Shown here: positions 7,694 to 16,841 of the stretch, piece by piece
How the letters are laid out: every line of letters begins with the position of its first letter
Numbering within the stretch: position 1 is the stretch's first letter
Assembly (NCBI GenBank): GCA_016793325.1
Contig: JAEUKI010000062.1
Location: forward strand, 496,001-560,000
Source of the DNA: Myxococcales bacterium
Lineage (GTDB): Bacteria > Myxococcota_A > Polyangia > Polyangiales > Ga0077539
Reading direction: 5' to 3'
Length of the DNA stretch: 64,000 nt
Notes under the pieces: model-generated
Database searches by the model: none
What the model saw: the letters and a program-made list of their open reading frames with translations, nothing else
Told to the model about the DNA's origin: nothing
Made by a program: the position numbers and the translations under genes

Positions 7694-7894
7694 CAGCGGG
7701 GAGCTTTCGGAGGACGAAGCGACGGGGTACGCGGGTCGCGGACCGGCGGAGCGCGAACGCGAGGGCTACGGGCGGTAGCACCGGTGCGCGCACCGGGGCA
7801 AGCGACGGAGACCGCGCCCGAGCGCACGAGAAGCGCAGCGAGACGAATCGGTGATGGACAACTGCGGCGCGATCCTCGAAAATCAGAAAAGAAG

Positions 7895-9406
7895 ATGGAC
7901 AGCGCGTCGAGTGACAGCGCGCCTCGGGTATTGGTCGTCGACGACGAGCGCGTGATTCGAGAGATCCTTGCGGATTTTCTCACGCTCGAGGGCTTCTCCG
8001 TTCGCACGGCCGAAGACGGAAGCGCCGCGCTCACCGAGCTGTCGCGGCACCACTACGACGTGGTGATCTCGGATCTGAAGATGCCGAAGCTCGGCGGGCT
8101 CGAGCTGCTCGAAGAGATCCGCCGCACGAATCCCGGGACGATCACCGTGATCATGACCGGGTTCGGGACGGTGGACACCGCCATCGACGCGATGAAGCGC
8201 GGGGCGTTCGACTACGTGCTCAAGCCGTTCAAGGGCGAAGAGGTCGTCTACACGATCCAGCGCGCGCTCGATAAGCGCCGCCTCGACGCCGAGAACCTGC
8301 GGCTGAAAGAGGCCCTCTCGCTCTACAAAGTGAGCGAGGCGATCTCGCAGTCGCTCTCGCTCGACGAGGTGCTCGGCACCGTCAAAGAGGCGGCGATTCA
8401 CGACGTTCACGCGGACGTGTGCAGCGTGATGCTCGACGACCCCGAGACGGGTTGGTTCGAGCGAACGCGGGGCGAGAGCGAGAGCTTCCACCGGCCCGAG
8501 CTGGTCGGCCCAGAGACGAACCTCGTCGAGCCCGACGGCGCCGCGCTCGGAGAGTTCTTCAAAGAGGGCAGCGTGCTGCTCGTGCACGGGCCCCGCGCGC
8601 GGATGTACTTTCGCACGGTCAGCGCCGGGGTGACGGTGCACTCGGTGACCGCGGTTCCGCTGCGCGTTCGCGGGAGGCTGATCGGCGTGATCGTGGCCGT
8701 GTCGCTCACGGCCTCGCATCGGTTCGACGAAGGGCAGCGGAAGCTCCTCGCGATGGTGGGCTCGCGCGCGGCGGCGGCGATCGAAAACGCGAGGCTCTAC
8801 GAAGACCTCAAGGCGACGTTCAACCAGACCATTCAGGGGCTCGCGCGCGCGATCGACAAGATGGATCGCTACACCGCGGGCCACTCGGATCGCGTCGCTG
8901 CGTACGCCGAGATCCTCGCGCGCCGGGTGAAGCTCGCGCCGGACGTCGTCGAGGTCGTCCGTCAGGCCGCGCTGATGCACGACATCGGCAAAATCGGCTG
9001 CGTGATGAACCTCAACAAGCCCGGCAAGCTGTCGCAAGAAGAGTACGAGATCTTCAAGCGACACCCTGGCTACGGCAGGGACATCCTCGAGCCGATCCGT
9101 TTCTTGAACCCGATCATCCCCGGCGTTCACTTGCATCACGAGCGCTGGGATGGCCGTGGATATCCGCTCGGATTGAAGGGCGAGCTCATCCCGATCATCG
9201 CGCGGATCATCTCGGTCGCGGACACGTACGACGCGATGACGAGCGATCGCAGCTATCGCAAGGCGCTCCCGCACGACGTGGCGATCGAAGAGATCGAGCG
9301 ATGCTCGGGGACGCAGTTCGATCCGTACTGCGCCAACGAGTTTCTGATCATCATCGACGAGCAGCGCGAAGAGCTCCGCGCGCGCGGGATCATCCTGCCC
9401 GAGTAG
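7895..9406 (+). CDS. Response regulator with REC, GAF and HD-GYP domains
   Basis: A 503-residue cytoplasmic regulator that probably hydrolyses cyclic di-GMP when phosphorylated. The receiver (residues about 11-125) has the acidic pair VVDDER, phospho-acceptor D60 in VVISDLKMP, and the lysine in VLKPFK. A GAF-like domain occupies about 150-310. The HD-GYP domain (about 315-500) carries MHDIGKIG (from about 361), later HHERWDGRGYP with the full GYP signature, and ADTYDAMTSDRSYRKAL. The ATG at 7895 follows a purine-rich GAAAAGAAG and puts the receiver at the N-terminus as expected; in-frame codons upstream encode an unrelated arginine-rich stretch. The truncated PilZ gene at the window start is another c-di-GMP-type protein but is not adjacent. 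The cognate kinase is not evident. Confidence 0.93.
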   Translation: MDSASSDSAPRVLVVDDERVIREILADFLTLEGFSVRTAEDGSAALTELSRHHYDVVISDLKMPKLGGLELLEEIRRTNPGTITVIMTGFGTVDTAIDAMKRGAFDYVLKPFKGEEVVYTIQRALDKRRLDAENLRLKEALSLYKVSEAISQSLSLDEVLGTVKEAAIHDVHADVCSVMLDDPETGWFERTRGESESFHRPELVGPETNLVEPDGAALGEFFKEGSVLLVHGPRARMYFRTVSAGVTVHSVTAVPLRVRGRLIGVIVAVSLTASHRFDEGQRKLLAMVGSRAAAAIENARLYEDLKATFNQTIQGLARAIDKMDRYTAGHSDRVAAYAEILARRVKLAPDVVEVVRQAALMHDIGKIGCVMNLNKPGKLSQEEYEIFKRHPGYGRDILEPIRFLNPIIPGVHLHHERWDGRGYPLGLKGELIPIIARIISVADTYDAMTSDRSYRKALPHDVAIEEIERCSGTQFDPYCANEFLIIIDEQREELRARGIILPE

Positions 9407-9484
9407 CAGCCCTCGAAGGGGGAATTCGCAGGCCGTTGCGGGGTGCGTCACGCGCTCGGTCGTGCAACGATCGGAGCCTCGGTG

Positions 9485-12358
9485 ATGGCTCCCAAGTTTT
9501 TCGGGCTCTTGTTCGCGGCTGCGCTCGCAGCTGCGCCCATCGCGGCGCGCGCCGACCTCGGCCCCGCGCAGACCGCGATCACGCGCGGTGAGTACGCGCA
9601 GGCGGAGACGCTCCTGCGCGCGGCGACGGGGCGCGAGCGCGCGCAGGCCGACGCGCTGCTCGGGCGCGTGTTGCTCGAGACGGGCCGCTACACCGACGCG
9701 CGCGCGCTCGGGCAGAGGCTCGCGCGCACGGCGGCGACGCGCGTCGATGGGCTCACGATCGAGGGCGAGGCGCTCGCGGCGGTCGGTCAATACGACGAGG
9801 CGATCGCGCGATGGAGACAAGCGCTCGATCCACGGCGGATCTCGGTCGCGCGCCGCGCGCGCGCTCTCGCGGGTTCGTGGTGCGCGAGGCTCGGGCGACG
9901 CGATCAAGCCGAGGATCTCTCGCAGGCGCTCGTCGACGAGTACAACGACGCGCAGCAAGAAGAAGAGGACCATCCCTCGACGCCCAACCGCCCGAATCCC
10001 CGCACCGCGGTGCTCCGCGACGCCGAGGCGCTCGCGTACCTCGGCATGGCGATGCGCGCGCTCGGGTCGGTGCAAGACGCCAACGACGCGTTCAACGGCT
10101 CGATCAACGCGGATCGCCGGCGGGTCGAGACGCTCATCGAGCACGCCGAGCTCTTTCTCGCGAAAGAAGACATGGGCCACGCGGGCGAGTCGCTCCGCGA
10201 GGCGCTCGAGATCAACGCGAACCACCCGCGCGCGCTCTTGCTCATGGCGCAGACGAGGCTCGCGAACGACATGGACTTCAACAAGGCTGGCGAGGACCTC
10301 GACACAGCCCTCCGCGTGAACCCGAACCTCGCCGAGGCCTTCGCGATTCGCGCGCAGATGATCCTTCGCGACGAAGACGTGACGGCGGCCGATCGCATGG
10401 TGGACCGCGGCCTCGCGATCAACCCGCGCTCGCTCGAGGCCCTCGCGACCAAGGCCGTCATTCGCTTCGTGGCCAACGACACCGCGGGGTTTTCGCGGGC
10501 GATGGACGAGGTGTTTCGCGTCTCGCCCGTGTACGTCGAGGCGTACGCGCTGCTCGCGGAGTTCGCCGACTGGACGCACCGCTACGAAGAGGCGGCGACG
10601 GAGATGCGCCAGGGATTGCAGCGGCCTGCGGTCGCGCAAGACCGACGGCTCCAAGGGTGGATGCGCGCGCAGCTCGGGATGAACTTGCTCCGCACGGGCG
10701 ACGAAGACCGCGGGCTCGAAGAGCTGAACCAGAGCTTTCGAAGCGATCGCTACAACGTGCGCGTCTACAACATGCTCAACCTGTACGAGGACGTCATCGC
10801 GACGCAGTACACGGCGGAGACGCACGGGCCGTTCGTGATTCGCTTTCACAACGAAGAGCGGCCGTTGCTGACGCGATACGTCCCGCGATTGATGCGCCAA
10901 GCGTACGACGACATGGTGCGGCGCTATCGATTTACCCCGCAAGGACCGCTGCGGATCGAGATGTTCGCCGAGACCGAGCACTTCTCGGTGCGCACCGCGG
11001 GCCTGCCCGAGATCGGCGTCCAGGGCGTGTGCTTCGGAAAGGTGATCACCGCGATTTCTCCCCGCGCGGCGAGCTTCAACTGGGCGCAGATCCTGTGGCA
11101 CGAGCTCGGGCACGTGTTCGCGATTCAGCTCTCGCGCTCGCGTGTTCCGCGGTGGTTCACCGAGGGGCTCAGCGAGTGGGAGTCGTTTCACTCGCACCCC
11201 GAGTGGGCGCGCGAGATGGATCGCGAGCTTCTGCAAGCGGTCGAGGGCGGACGCATCCCGCGCGTCGCTGACATGAACACCGCGTTCACCCACGCGCGAT
11301 CGGGCGAAGACGTGATCGTCGCGTACTACGCGGCGTCGAAGCTCGTCGAGTTCATGATCGATCGCTACACGTTCGACCGCGTCGCGCGGCTGCTCCCGCT
11401 CTGGGGCCAAGGGCTCTCGACGCCCGACGTGCTGCAGCGCGGCCTCAGCGTGAGCGCGGACGAGCTCGACCGGCTGTTTCGCGAGCACACGCGGCAGCGG
11501 CTGCAGCGCTTTCGCGGGCAATTTTCTTTTGCAGCGTCGCAGTATCGCGATCGCGAGCGCATCGAGCGCGAGGCCCAGGCGCCGACCGCGACCGCCGAGC
11601 AGAAGGCTCGCGCCGCAGCGGCGTCGCTCGTCGCTGGGCGCGCAGACGACGCTCGTCGATTCGCCGACGCGGCGGTGGCCGCGGACGCGAACAACGTTCT
11701 CGCGCGCTACGTGCGCGTGCAGCTCGCGATCGCGCAGCGCGACGCGCGGGCGGGGCTCGCCGAGCTCGACGTGATCTTCCGCGCGAGGACCGACGGGTAC
11801 GAGCTCCGCGAGCTCGAAGCGCAGCTCGCGCGAGCAGCCCGTGACGAGGCCCGCTACCGCGTGGCGCTCGACGCGTCCGTGCGGCTCGACCCGACGCAGT
11901 CTGCGCCGTACGAGGCGCTCGCGCGGATTCATCAGCGCGCCAATCGACCGCAAGAAGAGCTGGCGGCGCTGCGACAAGTGGTGCGGCTCGATCAGCACAA
12001 TCGCGAGTCGCTGCGGCGCTTGTTCGAGCTGCTCTCGCAAGCGAATCAGTGGCAAGAGATCCGCGGGCTCGCCGACCACGCGCGGTTCGTCGACCCCGAA
12101 GAGGCCGCCACGCACATCACGCTCGGGCGCGCGTTTGCAGAGACCAACGCGCGGCAAGACGCTGTGTACGAATACGAGAGCGCGCTCGCGCTCGAGCCGC
12201 CGCCGCCCGTGCGCGCCAAGGCGCTCGTGGGGCTCGCGCGGGTTCACGTCGCGGCCAACGACCGCCGCTCCGCCGAGCGTCGCGTGCGAGAGGCGATGCG
12301 GATCGCCGCGTCGGACGCAGACGTTCGAGCGCTCGCGCAGCAGCTCAACATTCGCTGA
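9485..12358 (+). CDS. Exported TPR protein with gluzincin-type peptidase domain
   Basis: About 957 residues from ATG 9485, which begins a clear signal peptide (MAPKFFGLLFAAALAAAPIA, cut near ARA). An earlier in-frame GTG at 9443 would only lengthen the leader. Residues 25-450 form tetratricopeptide-like helical pairs (ANDAFNGSINADRRRVET, ALEINANHPRALLLMAQ, ALRVNPNLAEAFAIRAQ). A zinc peptidase core follows: HELGHVFAIQL at about residues 539-549 gives HExxH, with EGLSEWES about 24 residues later supplying the third glutamate, as in the peptidase MA-like group. More TPR repeats fill residues 700-957. It probably acts in the periplasm or on the surface. It is followed after 12 bases by a histidine kinase gene, so the two may be co-transcribed. 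Confidence 0.85.
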   Translation: MAPKFFGLLFAAALAAAPIAARADLGPAQTAITRGEYAQAETLLRAATGRERAQADALLGRVLLETGRYTDARALGQRLARTAATRVDGLTIEGEALAAVGQYDEAIARWRQALDPRRISVARRARALAGSWCARLGRRDQAEDLSQALVDEYNDAQQEEEDHPSTPNRPNPRTAVLRDAEALAYLGMAMRALGSVQDANDAFNGSINADRRRVETLIEHAELFLAKEDMGHAGESLREALEINANHPRALLLMAQTRLANDMDFNKAGEDLDTALRVNPNLAEAFAIRAQMILRDEDVTAADRMVDRGLAINPRSLEALATKAVIRFVANDTAGFSRAMDEVFRVSPVYVEAYALLAEFADWTHRYEEAATEMRQGLQRPAVAQDRRLQGWMRAQLGMNLLRTGDEDRGLEELNQSFRSDRYNVRVYNMLNLYEDVIATQYTAETHGPFVIRFHNEERPLLTRYVPRLMRQAYDDMVRRYRFTPQGPLRIEMFAETEHFSVRTAGLPEIGVQGVCFGKVITAISPRAASFNWAQILWHELGHVFAIQLSRSRVPRWFTEGLSEWESFHSHPEWAREMDRELLQAVEGGRIPRVADMNTAFTHARSGEDVIVAYYAASKLVEFMIDRYTFDRVARLLPLWGQGLSTPDVLQRGLSVSADELDRLFREHTRQRLQRFRGQFSFAASQYRDRERIEREAQAPTATAEQKARAAAASLVAGRADDARRFADAAVAADANNVLARYVRVQLAIAQRDARAGLAELDVIFRARTDGYELRELEAQLARAARDEARYRVALDASVRLDPTQSAPYEALARIHQRANRPQEELAALRQVVRLDQHNRESLRRLFELLSQANQWQEIRGLADHARFVDPEEAATHITLGRAFAETNARQDAVYEYESALALEPPPPVRAKALVGLARVHVAANDRRSAERRVREAMRIAASDADVRALAQQLNIR

Positions 12359-12370
12359 GCTGGAGCGAGC

Positions 12371-14290
12371 GTGGCCTCTGCAAATTCTCCCTCGAGACGC
12401 AGCGTTCGAACAGACATCGTCGCGGGATTCTTCGCGCTGCTCGCGGCGCTCGCGGTGGTCGGCGGCTACGCGGTGTATCGGCAGTCTCGCGCGGCCACCG
12501 CGCTGCGGTTGCAGAACCAGCGCTACCTCCCGCTCTCGTCGCTGCTCGAGCGGCTCTACAACAACCAGGACACGATGGACGTGCTTCTCGAGCGCGCGGC
12601 GGTCACGCGCGACCCTGCGGCGCGGTCGTGGCTGCAAGCGGCGCGTCGGGCTCGCAGACGGGTTCTCACGCGGGCGAGGGCGAGCGTCGAGGCGACCCGC
12701 GGGGACGCTGTTTCGACGCAAGATCGCGCGCTCGTGACCCTGTTGAGCGCGGAGATCGACGCGGTCGATCGCGTGTTTCGCGAGAGCGAGCCGCGCTACA
12801 CGGAGCTGTTCGACGCGACGGCGCTCGGCGACCCGCGGGCGAGCTCGCGGGTGTATCGCGAGCTGTCCGCGGCAGAGCAGACCGCGCTCTCGGCGTTGCG
12901 TTCGGCGGCGCGCGCGCTCGAGGCTCGGATGAGCGCGCTCGCGGTGGACGCGGCGGCGGAGCAGCGGAGGACGCTCCAGCTCCTCGTGGCCGCGACGACC
13001 GTGGCGCTCGGGTTCGGCGTCGTGATGCTCGTGTCTGCGCGGAGGGCGCTCGATCCGTTGGTGGCGCTCCGCGAGCGCGTTCGATCGGTGGCCAAGGGCG
13101 ACTTGAGCGAGCGCGAGGTCGTCGCGCGCGACGACGAGATCGGCGAGCTCGCGCGCGAGTTTGGAAACATGGTCGGAGCCGTTCGCGAGCGCGACACGGC
13201 GCTACGAGAACAAGCCGAGCAAATCCGTCGCGCCGAGCGTCACCTCGAGCAGGTCGTGGCGACGCTTCGCGCGGGCGTCGTGGTCGTCTCGAGCGCGGGC
13301 CTGGTGACGAGCGCGAACCCTGCGGCGCGAAAGCTCGTGGGAGACGCGACGCTCGAGGGGCTCGGGATCGAAGACGGGCCGCTCGGCGCGGTGAGCGGGC
13401 TCGCGTCGGCGGTGCGCGACGTGATCGTCGGGGACGAGGGCCGGACGTTCGACGCCGTGAAGTTCGGCGATCGCTCGCTCGACGGGCTGGTCGTTGAATT
13501 CGTGGGTTCGGGTGGCGAAGGGCGCGGCGCGCTCGTCGTGCTCGACGACGTGACCGAGCGCGAACAAGCGCGCTCGCGGCTGTTGCAAAACGAGCGGCTC
13601 GCCGCGATCGGCCGCATGGCCGCGCACGTGACGCACGAGGTTCGCAACCCGCTCACGTCGCTGGCGCTCAACGCGGAGCTCCTGGCAGAAGAGCTCGTCG
13701 AGAGCGACGCGAGCGCGGACGCGAAGAAGCTCGTCAACGCGATGCAGCGGGAGGTCGATCGGCTGACGAGCGTGACGGAGGAGTACTTGCGGGTCGCGAG
13801 GCTCCCGCAGCCGAGGCTCGAGCGCGAAGACGTCTCGCTTCTCGTGAAGGACGCGGTGCAGTTCATCAAGCCCGAGCTCGAACGGGCGGGCGTCGCATTG
13901 GTGCTCGACGCGAACGAGGCTGCGTTTGCCGCGGTGGACGAGGGTCAGCTGCGACAAGCGCTGCTCAACTTGATGCGCAACGCTCGCGAGGCGATCCAGG
14001 GGCACGCTCCGGCGGCGAGCGAGCGTCCGACGATTCGTGTGTCGGTCGCGGCGGCGCGCGGCGGCGTCGAAGTGTCCGTCGAAGACAACGGGCCGGGGCT
14101 CGCCCAAGAGGTGCGCGAACGGCTGTTCGAGCTCTTCGTATCGACCAAGGAAAAAGGGACAGGGCTCGGCCTCTCGCTCACGCGCGAGATCGTCGTCGCG
14201 CACAACGGAACGATCGCAGCGCTCGAGGCGGTTCACTCCGCGCACGGCGCGCGCTTCGTCCTCTGGATTCCCGGCGCCTCAGCGACGTGA
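12371..14290 (+). CDS. Membrane sensor histidine kinase (sensor, HAMP, PAS-like, HisKA, HATPase)
   Basis: A 639-residue kinase starting at GTG 12371, 12 bases after the peptidase gene. Membrane helix 1 is at about residues 16-36. A helical extracytoplasmic sensor of about 170 residues follows, then helix 2 near 200-220 (LLVAATTVALGFGVVMLVSA). HAMP covers about 222-275 and a degenerate PAS about 290-385. The dimerisation box has the phospho-histidine at about 422 in MAAHVTHEVRNPL. The ATPase domain shows the N box LLNLMRNAREAI, G1 VEDNGPGL and G2 KGTGLGLSLTREIV. It is an orphan or pairs with the receiver protein encoded 88 bases downstream, although that receiver is atypical. The four-helix-like sensor gives no clue to the ligand. 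Confidence 0.93.
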   Translation: MASANSPSRRSVRTDIVAGFFALLAALAVVGGYAVYRQSRAATALRLQNQRYLPLSSLLERLYNNQDTMDVLLERAAVTRDPAARSWLQAARRARRRVLTRARASVEATRGDAVSTQDRALVTLLSAEIDAVDRVFRESEPRYTELFDATALGDPRASSRVYRELSAAEQTALSALRSAARALEARMSALAVDAAAEQRRTLQLLVAATTVALGFGVVMLVSARRALDPLVALRERVRSVAKGDLSEREVVARDDEIGELAREFGNMVGAVRERDTALREQAEQIRRAERHLEQVVATLRAGVVVVSSAGLVTSANPAARKLVGDATLEGLGIEDGPLGAVSGLASAVRDVIVGDEGRTFDAVKFGDRSLDGLVVEFVGSGGEGRGALVVLDDVTEREQARSRLLQNERLAAIGRMAAHVTHEVRNPLTSLALNAELLAEELVESDASADAKKLVNAMQREVDRLTSVTEEYLRVARLPQPRLEREDVSLLVKDAVQFIKPELERAGVALVLDANEAAFAAVDEGQLRQALLNLMRNAREAIQGHAPAASERPTIRVSVAAARGGVEVSVEDNGPGLAQEVRERLFELFVSTKEKGTGLGLSLTREIVVAHNGTIAALEAVHSAHGARFVLWIPGASAT

Positions 14291-14341
14291 CGCGCGCGCT
14301 TCGCGTGTCGCTTTCAAAGCATGACGGCTGCACGAAACTTG

Positions 14342-14370
14342 TTGACGTACAAGCGAGCAAGTCATCGAAT
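14342..14370 (+). promoter_or_regulatory. Candidate promoter of the atypical receiver gene
   Basis: TTGACG (14342-14347), a 17-base spacer and TCGAAT (14365-14370). The -10 ends only 8 bases before the ATG at 14379, so the transcript would be leaderless or nearly so. No Shine-Dalgarno is seen before that ATG. Confidence 0.4.
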
Positions 14371-14378
14371 GCCCGCCG

Positions 14379-15176
14379 ATGCGAGAAACGCTTTCGGCAC
14401 CAGCGTTTGCACCTCCTTCGGTGGTCTCGCTCGTCGATCGAGGCCGGTTCGACGACGCGATCGAGCTGCTCGGCTCGCTGCGCGAAGAGCACGGCGGGAC
14501 GGAAGAGCACTTCGTTCGGGTCTCGCAGTGGGTGCGGGACGCTGCGACGACGGCGCATCTCGCGAAGGTCGGCGCGCGCGACGCAGTGCTCGTGGCGCGG
14601 TCGCTCGCGGGCTCGGCGACGCTCGACGAGCGGTTCGTGTTTTCGCTGGTCGACGGCGTTCGCACGGTCGATCGTCTGCTCGATGTCTCGACGCTCGGGC
14701 ACTTGCGCACGGCCAAGGCGCTCGCTGCGTTGTTCGAGCGAGGGGACCTCGGCGCCACGCAACCGCGGCCATCGCAGCCAGCGCCGGAGGGAGCGAGCGA
14801 CGGCTCGGTGATCGTCGCGGACTCCAACGCCACGCAAGCGGCGCTCACGCGCACGATGCTCCGGCCGCTGCTCGCGCGCGGGACCAAGCTCGTCTCGTCG
14901 AACGACGGCAACGAGGTGCTCGAGCTCGCGCGAAAATCGCGGCCGTTGCTGATCGTCGCCGAGTACATGCTGAGCGGGATCGACGGGCTCGAGCTCGGGC
15001 GACGGCTGCGAGAGGACGGCGCGACCGCCGGGATTCCGATGGTGCTCGTGGCCACGAGGCTCGACGCGGACGCGCTGCGATCGAGGCTCGGCGCGGGCGG
15101 AGTGTTGCTCGTGCGGCCGTTTGATTCGCGGGCGTTGCGAGAGGTGCTCGCGCCGCTCGTCGCGGGGCCGCGCTGA
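14379..15176 (+). CDS. Winged-helix-like plus atypical receiver domain protein
   Basis: A 265-residue protein. Residues 1-125 are helical and end with FSLVDGVRTVDRLLDVSTLG, then AKALAALFERGDL. This is the wHTH-like layout seen in DUF4388/PATAN-associated proteins, where (I/V)DGxRTVxEL precedes a hydrophobic helix. Residues about 145-262 have the receiver fold, but with altered active-site residues: VIVADSNATQ has DS instead of DD; LIVAEYMLSGIDGLEL has glutamate where the phospho-aspartate belongs; and LLVRPFD has arginine for the conserved lysine. The Asp-to-Glu change can mimic constitutive activation in receivers. It probably works as a phosphorylation-independent adaptor downstream of the kinase at 12371-14290; that is inference. 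The ATG start is supported by the promoter at 14342-14370. Confidence 0.75.
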   Translation: MRETLSAPAFAPPSVVSLVDRGRFDDAIELLGSLREEHGGTEEHFVRVSQWVRDAATTAHLAKVGARDAVLVARSLAGSATLDERFVFSLVDGVRTVDRLLDVSTLGHLRTAKALAALFERGDLGATQPRPSQPAPEGASDGSVIVADSNATQAALTRTMLRPLLARGTKLVSSNDGNEVLELARKSRPLLIVAEYMLSGIDGLELGRRLREDGATAGIPMVLVATRLDADALRSRLGAGGVLLVRPFDSRALREVLAPLVAGPR

Positions 15177-15246
15177 TCGATCGCTGCACGATCGCGACCT
15201 CGGCGAGCGAAGCTCGCGGTACGCTCGGCGAGAGAGGGAGCATTCG

Positions 15247-15978
15247 ATGAAGACCGACCAATCCATACTCGACGCAGAGCTCGTCGACCGCGCGAAGGCG
15301 GCGATCGCGAGCATCCGAGGCCGAGGGCCGAGCGACGGAGAGCACGCGGGAGCGCTGGCGACGTTGGACGCGCTCGTTCTGGCCGCGAGCGCGCAAATTC
15401 ACACGGAGCTCCGGCTTCGGCGGCACTACGAGGTGCTCGGTCGCCTCGCGCGGCACGAGTCGCTCTCGAACGGAGACCTCGTCGGGGCGCTCGCCGCGAT
15501 CACCGAAGCGGCGTGTCACGAGCTCGGCGTCGCGCGATCGAGCGTGTGGACGTATGGACCCGAGCGGTCGAACATCCGATGCGTCGACATCTTCATCGCG
15601 GCGGAGCGATCGCACGACCGAGGCGTCGAGCTCCCGGCGGCGACGTATCCTGCGTATTTCGCGGCGCTCGCAGAGGAGCAGATGATCTCCGCGCACGACG
15701 CGCACCGCGACGCGCGCACCAAGGAGTTCTCCGAGGGCTACCTCCGTCCGCTCGGGATCGAGTCGATGCTCGACGCGCCGATTCGCGTGGGCGGGCGCAT
15801 GATCGGCGTGCTCTGCAACGAGCACACGGGCAAGGCGCGCACGTGGAGCGCGGACGAAGAGCAGTTCGCTGCGTCGCTCGCGGCGCTGATCGCGCTCGCG
15901 TTCGAGAGCAGCCAGCGTCGCGACGTCGAGGCGCAGCTGCGCGCGATGGTCGACGCGCTCGAGTCGGGCGACGGCTGA
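15247..15978 (+). CDS. GAF domain protein
   Basis: A 243-residue soluble protein starting at ATG 15247 behind the purine-rich GAGAGAGGGA. Residues 1-75 are a helical lead-in. Residues about 75-225 form a GAF domain with the common features LGVARSSVWTYGPE, then YFAALAEEQMISAHDAHRD and LGIESMLDAPIRVGGRMIGVLCNEHTG, ending in a helix (AASLAALIALAFE). GAF domains bind small molecules or cyclic nucleotides; nothing here identifies the ligand. There is no output domain, so it probably works through a partner. It follows the atypical receiver gene after 70 bases on the same strand and may belong to the same signalling unit. Confidence 0.82.
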   Translation: MKTDQSILDAELVDRAKAAIASIRGRGPSDGEHAGALATLDALVLAASAQIHTELRLRRHYEVLGRLARHESLSNGDLVGALAAITEAACHELGVARSSVWTYGPERSNIRCVDIFIAAERSHDRGVELPAATYPAYFAALAEEQMISAHDAHRDARTKEFSEGYLRPLGIESMLDAPIRVGGRMIGVLCNEHTGKARTWSADEEQFAASLAALIALAFESSQRRDVEAQLRAMVDALESGDG

Positions 15979-16085
15979 GCGCAGACGGGGCGTCGCCGGG
16001 GGCGAATTCGTGATACCCCTCGCGCTCGCCGCGGCGGAGGTTCGTCGCGGCGCGCACTCGAGATCGAAGAGAGAGAAGGCGAGCG

Positions 16086-16841
16086 ATGCCGCGAACGGAC
16101 GGGCGAGGGGACACAGAACTGCGTGCGGTCACGATCGAGCCCGGCTGGCACAAAGGCTCCGAGGGCAGCGTGCTCTACCGCGCGGGCAACACCGTCGTGT
16201 TGTGCACCGTGTCCATCGACGAAGGCGTGAAGGACTTTTTGCGCGGGCAGAACAAGGGCTGGGTCACCGCGGAGTACCTCATGCACCCGCGCGCGGGCGG
16301 GCGTCGTCAGAACCGCGACGGGTACAACGGCCGACCGCTCGGGGGACGCACGCAAGAGATCGCGCGGCTCATCGGGCGCGCGCTCCGCGCGTCGGTGGAC
16401 CTCGTCGCGCTGGGGGAGCGGACGTTTCACGTCGACTGCGACGTGCTCGAAGCGGACGGCGGGACGCGCACCGCGTCCATCACGGGCTCGATGGTCGCGC
16501 TCGCGATCGCGATCGACAAATGGAAGAAGCGCGGGCTCATCACGCAGGGCCCCATTCGCGGGCGCGTCGCTGCGGTGAGCGCTGGCGAGGCGTTCGGCCG
16601 CTCGATGCTCGACCTCGCGTACGACGAGGACTCGCGCGCGGACATGGACCTCAACGTGATCGCCACGGACACAGGAAAGATCGTCGAGATCCAGTGCACG
16701 GCGGAGACCGCGCCGATCGATCGCAAGAAGGTCGACTCGCTCGTGGACATGGCGCTCGAAGGGATCGTTCACCTCGGGCGAATCCAGCGCGAGGCGCTCA
16801 CGAAGGCGGGCGTCAACGTGCTGGATCTCATGGCGCGATGA
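16086..16841 (+). CDS. rph: Ribonuclease PH
   Basis: A 251-residue phosphorolytic 3'-5' exoribonuclease that trims the 3' ends of tRNA precursors. The sequence is canonical: an N-terminal RTDGRGDTELRAVTIEPGWH, then GSVLYRAGNTVVLCTVS, VTAEYLMHPRA, QEIARLIGRALRASVDL, DVLEADGGTRTASITGSMVAL, and DLAYDEDSRADMDLNVI, which contains the catalytic acidic cluster. The length is close to the usual 240. The ATG follows GAGAAGG. The stop codon overlaps the start of rdgB by four bases (ATGA), a pairing of rph and rdgB that is common in bacteria. Confidence 0.97.
   Translation: MPRTDGRGDTELRAVTIEPGWHKGSEGSVLYRAGNTVVLCTVSIDEGVKDFLRGQNKGWVTAEYLMHPRAGGRRQNRDGYNGRPLGGRTQEIARLIGRALRASVDLVALGERTFHVDCDVLEADGGTRTASITGSMVALAIAIDKWKKRGLITQGPIRGRVAAVSAGEAFGRSMLDLAYDEDSRADMDLNVIATDTGKIVEIQCTAETAPIDRKKVDSLVDMALEGIVHLGRIQREALTKAGVNVLDLMAR

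Noticed and set aside
7883..12721. Very long minus-strand open frame opposite the HD-GYP, peptidase and kinase genes
   Set aside because: Its product is rich in Arg, His and Leu, with no domain. It is the mirror of three genes with clear motifs and results from the rarity of stop codons in GC-rich DNA.
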